From the NCBI GenBank assembly GCA_013697055.1, contig JACCXK010000195.1, positions 1 through 36,213 of the forward strand: DNA of 36,213 nucleotides. The letters run 5' to 3'. The stretch's first letter is position 1; every line of letters begins with the position of its first letter. A program made the translations under genes and the position numbers. Of the stretch, positions 14,759 through 23,484 are shown piece by piece. The notes under the pieces are model-generated. The model was not told the DNA's origin and ran no database searches. It was given only the letters and a program-made list of their open reading frames with translations. The DNA comes from Alphaproteobacteria bacterium (GTDB lineage: Bacteria > Pseudomonadota > Alphaproteobacteria > Micropepsales > Micropepsaceae).

Positions 14759-15313
14759 TCAAGGATTGGCCGCGACCACCATCGCCAGCATGCTGCTGAG
14801 CCGCCCGGTATTGCCGAAGGCAAAACCGGCGTCATAGACCACATCGTCCACTTTCCAGCCCTGCGGTGTCGCCACCAGAAGCACCGCGTCGTTCCAGTTG
14901 GCGGGCTTTTCCGCCTTCCGGTTGGGCGCCGGTACAGGGGTGTAGGTCAGCGCCACCGGGCAGCGGGCGGTCTTGGCCGTAGTCTGGCATGCCCCCACCT
15001 TCCAGCTGCCCGCGCCTTCAAACAGCGAGGAGAAGATGTCGCCTTCCAGCATGGGCGGCACCGCATTTTTTACCTTGGCGGTCAGCCGTGCCTGGGCGGC
15101 GGCGGCATCGACCAGCTGCTTGTTGAGGCGAGGGCTGAGCACGGGGGCATAGCGCACCCGCATCGTGGCGTCGGGAATGCCGCCGCCCCGGACATGCTGG
15201 ACGGCATACACAGCATAGAACGCGTCCACCGCCGCCGCGGGGTCGACGGGCGCCTGGGCACGGGCGGGCGTGAGGACTGCAAGGAAAAGCGCAGCAAGCA
15301 GGAAGGGCTTCAT
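14759..15313 (-). CDS. Secreted DUF3828-like protein
   Basis: The 184-residue protein has a signal peptide (MKPFLLAALFLAVLTPARAQ, cleavage near residue 20) and one domain that fits the DUF3828 pattern: an N-terminal helix (DAFYAVYAVQHV), SPRLNKQLVDAAAAQARL, then a segment with EGDIFSSLFEGAG, then strands with VALTYTPVPAP and a final WKVDDVVYDAGFAFG. Two cysteines (ACQTTAKTARC) could form a disulfide in the periplasm. The ATG overlaps the stop of mscL by one base, so translation is likely coupled to mscL. Function is unknown. The family call is a pattern match only. Confidence 0.65.
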   Translation of the reverse strand: MKPFLLAALFLAVLTPARAQAPVDPAAAVDAFYAVYAVQHVRGGGIPDATMRVRYAPVLSPRLNKQLVDAAAAQARLTAKVKNAVPPMLEGDIFSSLFEGAGSWKVGACQTTAKTARCPVALTYTPVPAPNRKAEKPANWNDAVLLVATPQGWKVDDVVYDAGFAFGNTGRLSSMLAMVVAANP

Positions 15314-15735
15314 CAACGCGATTTCAGGCCGTCGCGGATTTCGCGCAGCAGCAGCACTTCCTCGGACGGCGGCGGCGCGGCTTCGGCTTCCGGCGTCGGC
15401 GCCACCAGCTTGTTCAACTGGCGCAGCAGCATGAAGATCGCGAAGGCGACGATCAGGAAATTGATGACGGCATTGATGAACAGGCCGTAGTTGAGCGTGA
15501 CCGCCTTGGCGGCCTTGGCGGCGGCCAATGTGTCCAGGCCGGGGTCGCCCTTCAGGACCACGAAGAAGTTGGAGAAGTCCACGCCGCCCAAGGCCAGGCC
15601 GATCGGCGGCATGACGATGTCATTGACCAGCGAATTGACGATGCCGGTGAAGGACGCGCCGATGATCACACCGACCGCCAGGTCCACGACATTGCCGCGC
15701 ATGGTGAATTTCTTGAATTCTGCAATCAGGGACAT
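15313..15735 (-). CDS. mscL: Large-conductance mechanosensitive channel
   Basis: The 140-residue protein matches MscL end to end. It has the N-terminal amphipathic helix (MSLIAEFKKFTMRGN), the first membrane helix (VVDLAVGVIIGASFTGIVNS) with its small-residue packing face, a periplasmic loop (about residues 45-75), the second membrane helix (YGLFINAVINFLIVAFAIFM) and a cytoplasmic helix ending LLLREIRDGLKSR. MscL forms a pentamer that opens under membrane tension and lets solutes out during hypo-osmotic shock. The C-terminal linker carries an Ala/Pro/Glu-rich insertion (APTPEAEAAPPPSEE) that varies in the family. The stop overlaps the start of the DUF3828-like gene. Confidence 0.97.
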   Translation of the reverse strand: MSLIAEFKKFTMRGNVVDLAVGVIIGASFTGIVNSLVNDIVMPPIGLALGGVDFSNFFVVLKGDPGLDTLAAAKAAKAVTLNYGLFINAVINFLIVAFAIFMLLRQLNKLVAPTPEAEAAPPPSEEVLLLREIRDGLKSR

Positions 15736-15771
15736 GAGAGATGCTCGCCTTTGAAATGTGCGGCCGACAGG

Positions 15772-16167
15772 CTAATCGCGTGGGCGGCCGTCAACAAGGC
15801 GGCGGGGTATGGACAGATAGAGGGCGGCAACCGCAAGGCCCGCCAGCGCCCCAAGATCATTGGCGGCAAAATCGTTCCATTCGCCGTCGCGCCCCACCAG
15901 CATTTGCAGAATTTCCAGCGCCCCGCCCAGCACCACAATGCCGGCAAAGATCCAAACCAGGGAACGGCGCAGGCCCCAGCCCAGGCTCGCCAGCAGGCTC
16001 AGCCCGAAATAGGCGGTGAAGTGATCCAGCTTGTCCCATGCCCAGGGACCTTCGAGACGCGGCGGATGCGGCGTCAATTCACCCCAGACCACGACCGCCA
16101 GGGCTGGCCAAAACAGCCATGCGCCGAGGCGGCGTATCCAGGGCAGGAAAATTCCGTGAAAGAACAT
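15772..16167 (-). CDS. VanZ-like small membrane protein
   Basis: The 131-residue protein has four hydrophobic segments (about residues 13-30, 46-62, 69-88 and 103-118). Between them are the typical VanZ-family motifs WDKLDHFTAYFGLSLL (an aspartate and histidine after the first helix), ALEILQMLVGRDGEWNDF and ANDLGALAG. VanZ of enterococci gives low teicoplanin resistance, but most family members in Gram-negative bacteria have no known role; no other vancomycin-type cluster is here, although a VanX-type dipeptidase lies 12 kb away. It sits 36 bases upstream of mscL on the same strand. Confidence 0.75.
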   Translation of the reverse strand: MFFHGIFLPWIRRLGAWLFWPALAVVVWGELTPHPPRLEGPWAWDKLDHFTAYFGLSLLASLGWGLRRSLVWIFAGIVVLGGALEILQMLVGRDGEWNDFAANDLGALAGLAVAALYLSIPRRLVDGRPRD

Positions 16168-16194
16168 GCGAGGCTGATAACGGGAAAGCCTGCG

Positions 16195-16896
16195 TCAGGC
16201 CAGCTTGCCGCCGGCCATAGTGCCGGCAGCCAGGGAGAGGCGGAAGGTGAGCCCCAGCGGGGTGGGAATGATCTGCAGGTCGGCGCCGATTTCGGTCGCC
16301 AGGCTGCGCATCACCTTGAACCCCATGCCGCCGCCGGAATGGTCAAATCCGTCCGGCAGGCCCACGCCGTCATCGCTGATGGACAGCACAAGGCGGCCAT
16401 TCTGCGACGGCGAACAGTCCACCGTCATCACCAGCGGCACGCCGGCAGGATGAGCATGCTTCATGGCATTGATGAAGACTTCGCAGAGAATAAGCACGAT
16501 GGGCTGGACTTGGCGCATCAGCACGATGCAGTCGCCGCCGCTATGCACCACCCGCACCGATTGTTCGGGTGAGGACAGCGCCGCCACTAGAGCATCGGTG
16601 ACTTCGGACAGATGCGGCTTGAGACTGACGGCGCCTTCCGATCCGGTGCGCGACAGGAGCCGGTGAAGTTGGCTGATGGTGTTGATGCGGGCGGCCACCC
16701 CGTCCAGCAGCTGGCGGACTTCGGCTTGGGTCAACGTCGCGCTGCCCTTTTTCACCGACACGGCCTGCATCCGCACCATGCTGACCAACAGGGTCAGGCT
16801 GTTGGCGATCCGATGATTGGCCTCGGCAATGAGGTCAGGGGTAACGAACATCGGCTTTTGGGGGGTGTGCTGGCTTTGGGCGAGGATGGCATTCAT
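16195..16896 (-). CDS. Soluble HisKA_2-type sensor histidine kinase
   Basis: The 233-residue protein consists of little more than a kinase core. The phospho-acceptor box is EANHRIANSLTLLVSMVRMQ with H28, of the HisKA_2/HWE-like kind. The ATP-binding domain follows, with an N-box (CEVFINAMKHAHPAG), a G1 box (SISDDGVGLPDG) and a G2-like GGGMGFKVMRSL. There is no membrane segment or PAS/GAF sensor domain, so input must come from a partner protein. HisKA_2 kinases often feed the alphaproteobacterial general stress response (PhyR-NepR-EcfG), and an EcfG-type promoter lies in the same divergent gap. AAAGGAGC lies 8 bases before the ATG. The motif GATGCTCCT is repeated 21 bases apart at 16901 and 16922, covering this ribosome-binding site. 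No response regulator gene is adjacent. Confidence 0.85.
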   Translation of the reverse strand: MNAILAQSQHTPQKPMFVTPDLIAEANHRIANSLTLLVSMVRMQAVSVKKGSATLTQAEVRQLLDGVAARINTISQLHRLLSRTGSEGAVSLKPHLSEVTDALVAALSSPEQSVRVVHSGGDCIVLMRQVQPIVLILCEVFINAMKHAHPAGVPLVMTVDCSPSQNGRLVLSISDDGVGLPDGFDHSGGGMGFKVMRSLATEIGADLQIIPTPLGLTFRLSLAAGTMAGGKLA

Positions 16897-17022
16897 GGAT
16901 GATGCTCCTTTCGCTATGAAAGATGCTCCTATTCGCAACCCCGCGCAAGAAAAATAATAAGTGATTTCAATGACTTAAGTTAGTATTCGGCTGATTTGGT
17001 ACAAAGAAGGTTCTTGCAGGTA

Positions 17023-17048
17023 GGAACTAAAGGTTCCTAGAGTTCGTT
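17023..17048 (+). promoter_or_regulatory. Sigma-EcfG-type promoter
   Basis: GGAAC (17023-17027), 17 bases, then CGTT (17045-17048) is the known consensus arrangement of general-stress-response promoters in alphaproteobacteria. It points towards the small ribbon-helix-helix-like gene starting 80 bases downstream. The -35 half also forms an inverted repeat, AGGAAC/GTTCCT, with 17033-17038. No matching element was found on the minus strand for the kinase. Confidence 0.6.
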
Positions 17049-17127
17049 TTATTAGCGGGTAAATCAGAGTGAGTAACTTACTCATTCTATGGGCTTGAAC
17101 TAATCCTTTGATAGGAAAGGAAGTTTG

Positions 17128-17370
17128 GTGAACGCCATGAATGATTTGACGCGCGGCGAGCGCCTTCAAATCATGTTGACCGGTGAGGAGCTGGAAGCGT
17201 TGGACAACTGGCGCTTTGCCAAGCGCATGCCCAGCCGGGCAGCCGCCATCCGCGAGCTTTTGAAGCGCGGCCTGGGCGCTGAAGGCTTCAGCCTTGCTGA
17301 TAAAGGCTCCCAGTCCAAGGACTTCGGCGTCACGGGCGGTGGCGACGGCACTGCGCAAAAGCACGAATAA
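17128..17370 (+). CDS. Small ribbon-helix-helix-like protein
   Basis: The 80-residue protein starts at a GTG 4 bases after AAGGAAG; an in-frame ATG at 17137 is the alternative start. Residues 8-50 show a short strand (ERLQIMLTGEELEALDNWRF) followed by helices with PSRAAAIRELLKRGLG, the usual arrangement of a MetJ/Arc-type ribbon-helix-helix domain (strand, helix, turn, helix). The last 30 residues are polar and probably disordered. Such proteins bind DNA as dimers, often as autoregulators or antitoxins; no toxin gene is adjacent. It is divergent from the histidine kinase and has an EcfG-type promoter upstream, so a role in the stress response is inferred. Confidence 0.65.
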   Translation: MNAMNDLTRGERLQIMLTGEELEALDNWRFAKRMPSRAAAIRELLKRGLGAEGFSLADKGSQSKDFGVTGGGDGTAQKHE

Positions 17371-17497
17371 ACGCTTCTGCGGCTTGATTTTGGCGCCCAT
17401 TTCCTTTTAAACGCGCGCTCTTCGAGTGGCCCGGCCGGACATGCCGTGGCGGCTCCAAACGCGACCCGGACCGCAAGGTCTCAAAAGGAAAAGCAAA

Positions 17498-17704
17498 ATG
17501 TCCAAGATGAAGACCAAGTCGGGCGCTAAAAAGCGCTTCAAGATCACCAAGACCGGCAAGATCAAGACCCATCAGGTCGGCAAGCGCCACCGGTTGATCA
17601 ACAATTCGCCGGCGCGTACCCGCGATCTGCGCGGCATGGACGCCCTGTCCGTGTCGGAAACCCGGCGCGTCAAGCGCTGGATGCCGTATGGCGGAGGGAT
17701 CTAA
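17498..17704 (+). CDS. rpmI: 50S ribosomal protein L35
   Basis: The 68-residue basic protein matches L35: [20 protein letters not shown] near the start, then [18 protein letters not shown] and the C-terminal [12 protein letters not shown]35 is a component of the large ribosomal subunit. The ATG at 17498 follows an AAAAGGAAAAG ribosome-binding site; some annotators would begin at the methionine three codons later. It precedes rplT by 2 bases, the classical rpmI-rplT pair. The usual leading gene infC is not here. The leader at 17371-17497 holds no recognised riboregulator. Confidence 0.97.
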   Translation: MSKMKTKSGAKKRFKITKTGKIKTHQVGKRHRLINNSPARTRDLRGMDALSVSETRRVKRWMPYGGGI

Positions 17705-17706
17705 CC

Positions 17707-18057
17707 ATGAGCCGTACACCCCGTTCCGTTCCGTCGCGCGCCCGCCGCAACAAGGTCCTGAAGCAGGCCAAGGGCTTCACCGGCCGCCGCAAGAACAACA
17801 TCACCACGGCCAATGCCGCGGTCGATAAGTCGCTGCAGCACAACTATATCGGCCGCAAGGAGCGCAAGCGTAACTTCCGCGCCCTTTGGATCCAGCGCAT
17901 CAACGCCGCCGTGCGCGAGCATGGCGTCACCTACAGCCGATTTATCGCCGGGCTCGCCGGCGCCGGGATCGTGGTGGACCGCAAGATCCTCTCCGACCTG
18001 GCGATCCACGAGCCCGCCGCGTTCAAGGCTCTGGTGGATCAGGCGACGAAAGCCTAA
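17707..18057 (+). CDS. rplT: 50S ribosomal protein L20
   Basis: The 116-residue protein matches L20: [20 protein letters not shown], then [20 protein letters not shown], then [20 protein letters not shown] and [20 protein letters not shown] with a helical C-terminus. L20 binds 23S rRNA and is needed early in large-subunit assembly; in some bacteria it also represses its own operon by binding the leader mRNA. It directly follows rpmI and is followed by pheST after 63 bases, so these genes are probably one operon. Confidence 0.98.
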   Translation: MSRTPRSVPSRARRNKVLKQAKGFTGRRKNNITTANAAVDKSLQHNYIGRKERKRNFRALWIQRINAAVREHGVTYSRFIAGLAGAGIVVDRKILSDLAIHEPAAFKALVDQATKA

Positions 18058-18120
18058 GCAGACTTCACCGGAGATTCGGCGGGCCTACGCGCGCGCCGAT
18101 CGTTCTCACCCGGAGTTTGC

Positions 18121-19200
18121 ATGACCGATATCGCCGCCCTTCAGTCCGAGATACTGGCGCAGGTTTCTGCCGCGGCCGATGAAGCCGCGCTGGAATCCGT
18201 GCGCGTCGGCACGCTGGGCAAGAAGGGCTCGGTCAGCGCCCTGCTGGCCACCATGGGCAAGCTCACCCCCGACGAGCGCAAGGTGCAGGGGCCGCTGTTC
18301 AACGGGTTGCGCGATACGATCACCGACGCCATCGCCGCCCGCAAAGTCGAATTGGCCGATGTGGCGCTGGATGCGCGGCTGGCGGGCGAGACCTTGGACG
18401 TCACCCTGCCCGCCCGGCCTGAAAACAGCGGCACCATCCATCCCATCAGCCAGGTGTTGGACGAAGTGGTCGCCATCTTCGCCGAGCTGGGCTTTGGCGT
18501 CGCCGAAGGCCCGGACGTGGAGTTCGACGATTACAACTTCACCAAGCTGAATATTCCGCCCGACCATCCTGCGCGCCAGATGCAGGATACGTTTTATGTC
18601 GCGCCGCAGGCCGACGGCTCCAGCCATGTCCTGCGCACCCACACTTCGCCGGTGCAGGTGCGCACCATGCTGAACACCAAGCCGCCCATCCGCATCATCT
18701 CGCCGGGCCGCACCTATCGCGTCGACAGCGACGCCACCCATTCGCCCATGTTTCACCAGGTCGAGGCGCTGGTGGTCGACAAGGGCATCCATCTGGGCCA
18801 CCTGAAATGGACGGTGGAACAGTTCTGCAAGGCCTTTTTCGAGATCGACCAGATCGAACTCAGGGCGCGGCCTTCCTTCTTCCCCTTCACCGAGCCGTCG
18901 CTGGAATGGGACATGCGCTGCGACCGCAGCGTGCCGGGCAAGATCACCTTCGGCACCGGCAATGACTGGCTGGAGCTGGGCGGCTCGGGCATGGTTCATC
19001 GCAAGGTGCTGGAGAATTGCGGCATCGATGCCGGCCAATATTCCGGCTTTGCCTTCGGCTTCGGCCTGGACCGCATGGCGATGCTGAAATACGGCATGCC
19101 TGATATCCGCAGCTTCTTTGAATCGGACCTGCGCTGGCTGAAGCATTACGGCTTCCAGCCGCTGGATATCCCCACGCTTGACGGTGGGCTATCACGATGA
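18121..19200 (+). CDS. pheS: Phenylalanine-tRNA ligase alpha subunit
   Basis: The 359-residue protein charges tRNA-Phe as part of the alpha2-beta2 enzyme. An N-terminal coiled-coil region (about residues 1-95) contacts tRNA. The class II catalytic core follows: motif 1 around [14 protein letters not shown], motif 2 with [12 protein letters not shown] and a later [20 protein letters not shown], and motif 3 with [14 protein letters not shown]. The phenylalanine pocket segment FFPFTEPS is present. The length is usual. The start overlaps pheT by four bases at the other end (ATGA), so the two subunits are translationally coupled. The weak CGGAG ribosome-binding site lies 8 bases before the ATG. 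Confidence 0.98.
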   Translation: MTDIAALQSEILAQVSAAADEAALESVRVGTLGKKGSVSALLATMGKLTPDERKVQGPLFNGLRDTITDAIAARKVELADVALDARLAGETLDVTLPARPENSGTIHPISQVLDEVVAIFAELGFGVAEGPDVEFDDYNFTKLNIPPDHPARQMQDTFYVAPQADGSSHVLRTHTSPVQVRTMLNTKPPIRIISPGRTYRVDSDATHSPMFHQVEALVVDKGIHLGHLKWTVEQFCKAFFEIDQIELRARPSFFPFTEPSLEWDMRCDRSVPGKITFGTGNDWLELGGSGMVHRKVLENCGIDAGQYSGFAFGFGLDRMAMLKYGMPDIRSFFESDLRWLKHYGFQPLDIPTLDGGLSR

Positions 19201-21605
19201 AATTTACCCTGAGCTGGCTCAAAGAGCATCTGGACACCGATGCGAGCGCCGCCGAGATCGGCGCGCGCCTGACGTCTATCGGCCTGGAAGTGGAAAGCAT
19301 TACCGATCCGGGCGCTGGGCTAAAGGATTTCATCGTCGGTGAAGTCGTCACCGCCGAGAAGCATCCCAATGCCGACAAGCTGCGGCTGTGCACGGTCAGC
19401 GACGGCAAGGACTCCTTGCAGATCGTCTGCGGCGCGCCCAATGCGCGGGCCGGGATCAAGGTGGTGCTGGCGCGGCCCGGCACGGTGATCCCCGCCACCG
19501 GCGACGCGCTGAAGCTGGGCACCATCCGCGGCGTGGAATCGCGCGGCATGATGTGCAGCGCCCGCGAGCTCCTGCTGGGCGAAGACCATGACGGCATCAT
19601 CGAGCTGAAACCCGGCGCCAAGGTGGGCGCGCCGGTGGTGGCAGCGTTGGTGGAAGCGGGCCTGCTCGCCGACGATCCCTTGTTCGATGTCTCCATCACC
19701 CCCAATCGCGGCGACGCGGCATCGGTGTTCGGCATCGCCCGCGACCTGGCGGCCAGCGGGCTGGGCAAGTTGAAGACCGAGAAGGTCCAGCCGGTGGCGG
19801 GAGAATTCCCCAGCCCCAAGACAATCACGCTCGATTTCACGCCCGAGAATAGAGATGCCTGCCCGATCTTCGCAGGCCGGCTGATCCGCGGCGTCAAGAA
19901 CGGCCCGGCGCCGCAATGGGTGCAGGACCGCCTGAAGAGCGTGGGCATGAAGTCCATCTCGGCGCTGGTGGATGCCACCAACCTGATCGCCCAGGATCGC
20001 GGCCGTCCGCTGCATGTGTTCGACGCCGACAAGCTGAGCGGCAACCTGCACGCCCGCATGGCCGAGGATCACGAACAGGTGCTGGCGCTGGATGACAAGA
20101 CCTATGTGCTGGACCGCGAGACCATCGTCATCGCCGATGACAGCTATGCCCGCGGCATCGCCGGTATCATGGGCGGGCTGGATACCGGCAGCTTTGAAGA
20201 CACCAAAAACGTCTTCCTGGAATCCGCCTGGTTCGATCCGGCGCGCATCGCGCGGACGGGCCGCAAGCAGGCCATCATTTCCGACGCGCGCTATCGGTTT
20301 GAGCGCGGCGTCGATCCGCAATTCGTACTGCCGGGGCTGGAGCTTTGCACCCAGCTGATCCTGGAATGGTGCGGCGGTGAGGCCAGTGACGTGGTGATCG
20401 CCAGCGCGTTGCCGCCGCCGCACAAACCGATCACCTTCGATCCGGCGCTGGTGCAGAGCTTCGGCGGCATTGTCGTGCCGCGCGAAAAGATCATCACCAT
20501 CCTGCAGGACCTGGGCTTTGTGGTGGAAGATCACGGCACGCTTCAGGTCGTGCCGCCCAGCTGGCGCCATGACGTGGACGGCCCCGCCGACCTGGTGGAA
20601 GAAGTGGTGCGCATCTACGGCCTGAGCGATGTGCCGTCAGTACCGATGACGCGCGGCAATGCTGTCGCCGCACCTGTATTGTCGAAGGCCCAGCGCCGCA
20701 CCCGCGCGGCCCGCCGTGCCATTGCATCACGCGGCTTCAATGAGTGCGTGACGTTCTCGTTCATCGCCCGCGACCAGGCCGCCCTGTTCGGCGGCGGCGA
20801 TGACGCGCGCCAGCTTTCCAACCCCATCGCGTCGGATCTGGATGCGCTGCGCCCCTCCATCCTGCCGTCCTTGCTGGCGGCGGCGGCGCGTAACGCGGCG
20901 CGGGGCTTCGCCAACCTGCAACTGTTCGAAATCGGCGCCGCCTTCGACAGCGGCACGCCGGAAGCGCAGAAAACCGTCGCCGCCGCCATCCGCACCGGCC
21001 ATGCCGAGCGCCATTGGCAAAAGGGCGGCGACGAAAGCGGCCTATTCACGGTGAAAGCCGATCTTCTCGCGGCGCTGGAAGCCATCACCGGCGCGCCCAT
21101 GTCGGCGCCGATCACCCAAGGCGCGCCAGGCTGGTATCACCCGGGCCGCAGCGGCACGATTGCGATGGGTCCCAAGGTCATTGCCCAGTTCGGCGAACTG
21201 CATCCCAAGGTGCTGGCTGCGTTCGACCTGAAAGTGCCGGCCGCCGGGTTCGAGATCTTCCTGGATGCGATCCCTGACGCCAAATCCAAGGGCGGCAAGG
21301 CCAAGCCCTTATTCGCGCCCTCGCCGTTTCAGGCCATCGAACGAGACTTCGCTTTTGTGGTCGACACAAAGCTGGCCGCCGGCGAGATCGTCAAAGCCGT
21401 CAAGCAAGCCGACCGCGCCCTGATCGACACCGTCACCGTGTTCGACGTCTATGAAGGCAAGGGCGTGCCCGAAGGCAAGAAGTCGGTGGCGGTCGCCGTG
21501 CGAATCCAGCCCAAGGACGCCACCCTGACCGAGGCCGAGATCGAAGCCCTGGCCCAGAAGATCGTGGCCGCCGCGGTGAATCTGGGCGCTACGCTGCGCT
21601 CATAA
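19197..21605 (+). CDS. pheT: Phenylalanine-tRNA ligase beta subunit
   Basis: The 802-residue protein has the standard domain order: an N-terminal part ([20 protein letters not shown]), an OB-fold tRNA-binding domain (about 40-150, with [15 protein letters not shown]), the B3/B4 editing domain (about 205-390, including [20 protein letters not shown]), the B5 domain (about 405-475), a catalytic-like core (about 480-690) and the C-terminal FDX-ACB anticodon-binding domain (about 708-801, starting [16 protein letters not shown]). The length matches bacterial PheT. It removes mischarged tyrosine in the family. Its ATG overlaps the pheS stop codon by four bases. Transcription downstream probably ends in the palindromic repeat at 21613-21746. 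Confidence 0.98.
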   Translation: MKFTLSWLKEHLDTDASAAEIGARLTSIGLEVESITDPGAGLKDFIVGEVVTAEKHPNADKLRLCTVSDGKDSLQIVCGAPNARAGIKVVLARPGTVIPATGDALKLGTIRGVESRGMMCSARELLLGEDHDGIIELKPGAKVGAPVVAALVEAGLLADDPLFDVSITPNRGDAASVFGIARDLAASGLGKLKTEKVQPVAGEFPSPKTITLDFTPENRDACPIFAGRLIRGVKNGPAPQWVQDRLKSVGMKSISALVDATNLIAQDRGRPLHVFDADKLSGNLHARMAEDHEQVLALDDKTYVLDRETIVIADDSYARGIAGIMGGLDTGSFEDTKNVFLESAWFDPARIARTGRKQAIISDARYRFERGVDPQFVLPGLELCTQLILEWCGGEASDVVIASALPPPHKPITFDPALVQSFGGIVVPREKIITILQDLGFVVEDHGTLQVVPPSWRHDVDGPADLVEEVVRIYGLSDVPSVPMTRGNAVAAPVLSKAQRRTRAARRAIASRGFNECVTFSFIARDQAALFGGGDDARQLSNPIASDLDALRPSILPSLLAAAARNAARGFANLQLFEIGAAFDSGTPEAQKTVAAAIRTGHAERHWQKGGDESGLFTVKADLLAALEAITGAPMSAPITQGAPGWYHPGRSGTIAMGPKVIAQFGELHPKVLAAFDLKVPAAGFEIFLDAIPDAKSKGGKAKPLFAPSPFQAIERDFAFVVDTKLAAGEIVKAVKQADRALIDTVTVFDVYEGKGVPEGKKSVAVAVRIQPKDATLTEAEIEALAQKIVAAAVNLGATLRS

Positions 21606-21612
21606 TCCACAT

Positions 21613-21746
21613 CTGTCATCCCCCGGCGAGCGCGAACGCAGTGAGCGCGAGGGAAGGGGATCCAGGCTGTCTAACACCGCGCGGTGGTGGGAGCCTGGGT
21701 CCCCTTCCCTCACAGCGGCTTCGCCGCTGTTCGCCGGGGATGACAG
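21613..21746. repeat. Long inverted-repeat element between convergent genes
   Basis: Arms 21613-21668 and 21692-21746 are about 55-base inverted repeats with a few mismatches around a 23-base centre. Both begin CTGTCATCC and read on through CCGGCGA and GAGGGAAGGGGA to CCAGGCT. The right arm holds its own 8-bp hairpin, ACAGCGGC/GCCGCTGT (21712-21730). The element ends on the base before the stop codon of the minus-strand methyltransferase gene. It looks like a non-coding repeat or MITE-type element common in alphaproteobacteria, and may stop transcription from both sides. Confidence 0.8.
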
Positions 21747-22556
21747 TTAGGGGAAAGTCAGCAGCTTCGGGCTGGCCCCAATCTCCTTCACCAACTTTTC
21801 AAACTCCGCCCGCGCGCGCGGGTTGGAGCGCTGGTGGCGTTCGGCGAAGATCATCTCGTTCTTCTGGGTGTGCTCAAAGCCGGTGAACTCGGTCACCCGC
21901 ACCTTGTAGCCATGGGCTTCCAGGTACAGGCCGCGCAGCACATTGGTGAGATGGGCGCCGAATTCGCGGCGGTGCAGCCCATGCCGCCACAACTGGTCCA
22001 CCGCGCCCTTGCCATCGTCCAACTGCCGCGCCACTTCCGCCTGGCAGCAGGGCACCAGCGCCACGAACTTGGCTTCATGTTTAAGGGTAAACAGAATCGC
22101 CTCGTCGGTGGCGGTATCACAGGCATGCAGCGCCGTGACGATATCCACCGGCCCCAACGCACTTTCGGCAATCTTGCCTTCGACGAAATCCATGCGGTCA
22201 AAACCGCTTTCGTCTGCGATCTTCTTGGCCGTCTCAACAAGCGCGGGACGCGCTTCCACCGCCACCACCCGTCCCCGGCCCGCCTTGGCGAAATAGAGGT
22301 CATAGAGAATGAAGCCCAGATAGGATTTGCCCGCGCCCAGGTCGGCCAGCACTGGCTGATCCTTTTCCGCCAACATTGCATCGATCGCCGGCTTGATCAG
22401 CTGCGCCAGGTGCTGCACCTGTTTCAGCTTGCGGCGCGAATCCGCATTCAGCCCGCCATTATGCGTCAGGATATGCAGTGCCTTGAGCAGCGCCACTGAC
22501 TGGCCGGGCCACAGATCGCTGGCGGCAGGTTTTTCCGGCTTCATTTGCTGCGCCAT
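21747..22556 (-). CDS. SAM-dependent methyltransferase, PF13679/METTL25-like
   Basis: The 269-residue protein has a class I methyltransferase core with motif I PVLADLGAGKSYLGF (residues 68-82), an acidic post-I strand (GRVVAVEARPALVE), a motif-IV-like ALHACDTATDEAILF and a VPCCQAEV segment. The ALHACD and PCC pattern is typical of the Methyltransf_32 group that includes METTL25-type proteins; substrates in bacteria are unknown. The N-terminal 60 residues form helices that may bind RNA. Its start overlaps the end of the upstream GT-A-fold gene by 16 bases (or by 4 bases in an ATGA arrangement if the in-frame ATG at 22544 is used), so the two are co-translated. Confidence 0.75.
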   Translation of the reverse strand: MAQQMKPEKPAASDLWPGQSVALLKALHILTHNGGLNADSRRKLKQVQHLAQLIKPAIDAMLAEKDQPVLADLGAGKSYLGFILYDLYFAKAGRGRVVAVEARPALVETAKKIADESGFDRMDFVEGKIAESALGPVDIVTALHACDTATDEAILFTLKHEAKFVALVPCCQAEVARQLDDGKGAVDQLWRHGLHRREFGAHLTNVLRGLYLEAHGYKVRVTEFTGFEHTQKNEMIFAERHQRSNPRARAEFEKLVKEIGASPKLLTFP

Positions 22557-23383
22557 CCGTCAAACATATGGGTGACGCCATACCAGTAATTGGTGGCGCG
22601 CACCGCCCAATAATTCATCTCGTCCCATTGTTTGGGCGGGGTCAGGTCGTCCCAGTCGGGCGACAGCGCCTTTTCGATGCGGCCCGCCATATAGATGCGC
22701 CGGCGCCCCTGCCAGTAATGCACGAAGGTATCGCGCACTTCGGCCACCGGGATCTGGTTCAGCCGCACCACTTCGCTGAGAGCCAATTGCTCCAGGGTGG
22801 GAAATTTCCGCGCCCGCCCGATCAGGTCGTCGATGAAAGCCAGCGTGTCTTCCAGCAGCGGCACATGCGCCGGTGTCACCCCGATCAGGCCGGAATTGAA
22901 CATCCAGCTATTTTCCGTGTCGTAGCGATAGGCGCCCAAATGCGGCAGCCGGGTGCGAAAGCCCTTCAGCGGGGGAAAGGGATTGCGCAGCTCGAACCGG
23001 TTCATCACCACCGCCGTCTTGGTCACCGACCAGACTTCTTCCGGCGCCAGCTTGGCCGACACCTCGGCATGGAAGCCGGGCTGGACGATGGAGTCGCTGT
23101 CCACAAAACAGACGGACCCGGCAAACCGCTCCAGCGCGTCCAGCACCACCGCCGGCTTGATGCGGTGATGGTAAATCCCGCCCCCGGAGCAGGCCTCGAT
23201 CCTTTCGGCAATGTCCACCACCTCCACCGGCCAGTTGGCGTACAGCCCCGGCGCGTCGGTATAGACCGCGATCTTGGCATCCGCCGCGTCCGCCAGCGCC
23301 TGGCGCAGCGAAATCAGGCTGTATTTCAGCTCCCGCCGGTATTTCGGCAGGCCCCCATAATCGAGATAGAGGTAATGCAGCAT
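22541..23383 (-). CDS. GT-A-fold glycosyltransferase-like protein
   Basis: The 280-residue protein begins [20 protein letters not shown] and continues with a Rossmann-like strand ([13 protein letters not shown]) and a DxD motif in [11 protein letters not shown] (D95-S96-D97), the metal and nucleotide-sugar site of GT-A enzymes. A later NSGLIGV segment resembles the acceptor-side loop of such proteins. The C-terminal part is helical and aromatic ([20 protein letters not shown]). No signal peptide or membrane segment is present. I prefer the ATG at 23383; an ATG at 23428 adds 15 residues. It lies on the minus strand, 101 bases from lepA (divergent). Donor and acceptor are unknown. Confidence 0.65.
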   Translation of the reverse strand: MLHYLYLDYGGLPKYRRELKYSLISLRQALADAADAKIAVYTDAPGLYANWPVEVVDIAERIEACSGGGIYHHRIKPAVVLDALERFAGSVCFVDSDSIVQPGFHAEVSAKLAPEEVWSVTKTAVVMNRFELRNPFPPLKGFRTRLPHLGAYRYDTENSWMFNSGLIGVTPAHVPLLEDTLAFIDDLIGRARKFPTLEQLALSEVVRLNQIPVAEVRDTFVHYWQGRRRIYMAGRIEKALSPDWDDLTPPKQWDEMNYWAVRATNYWYGVTHMFDGWRSK

Positions 23384-23484
23384 GGGCGGGTTATAGCCGG
23401 AAAAGGCGTTGGAATGGGGGGCGGGCATCTGCTAGACCCCGCCCGGCCTCAAGGTGCGAAGCGATAGGCCGTAAAAAGAGACAA

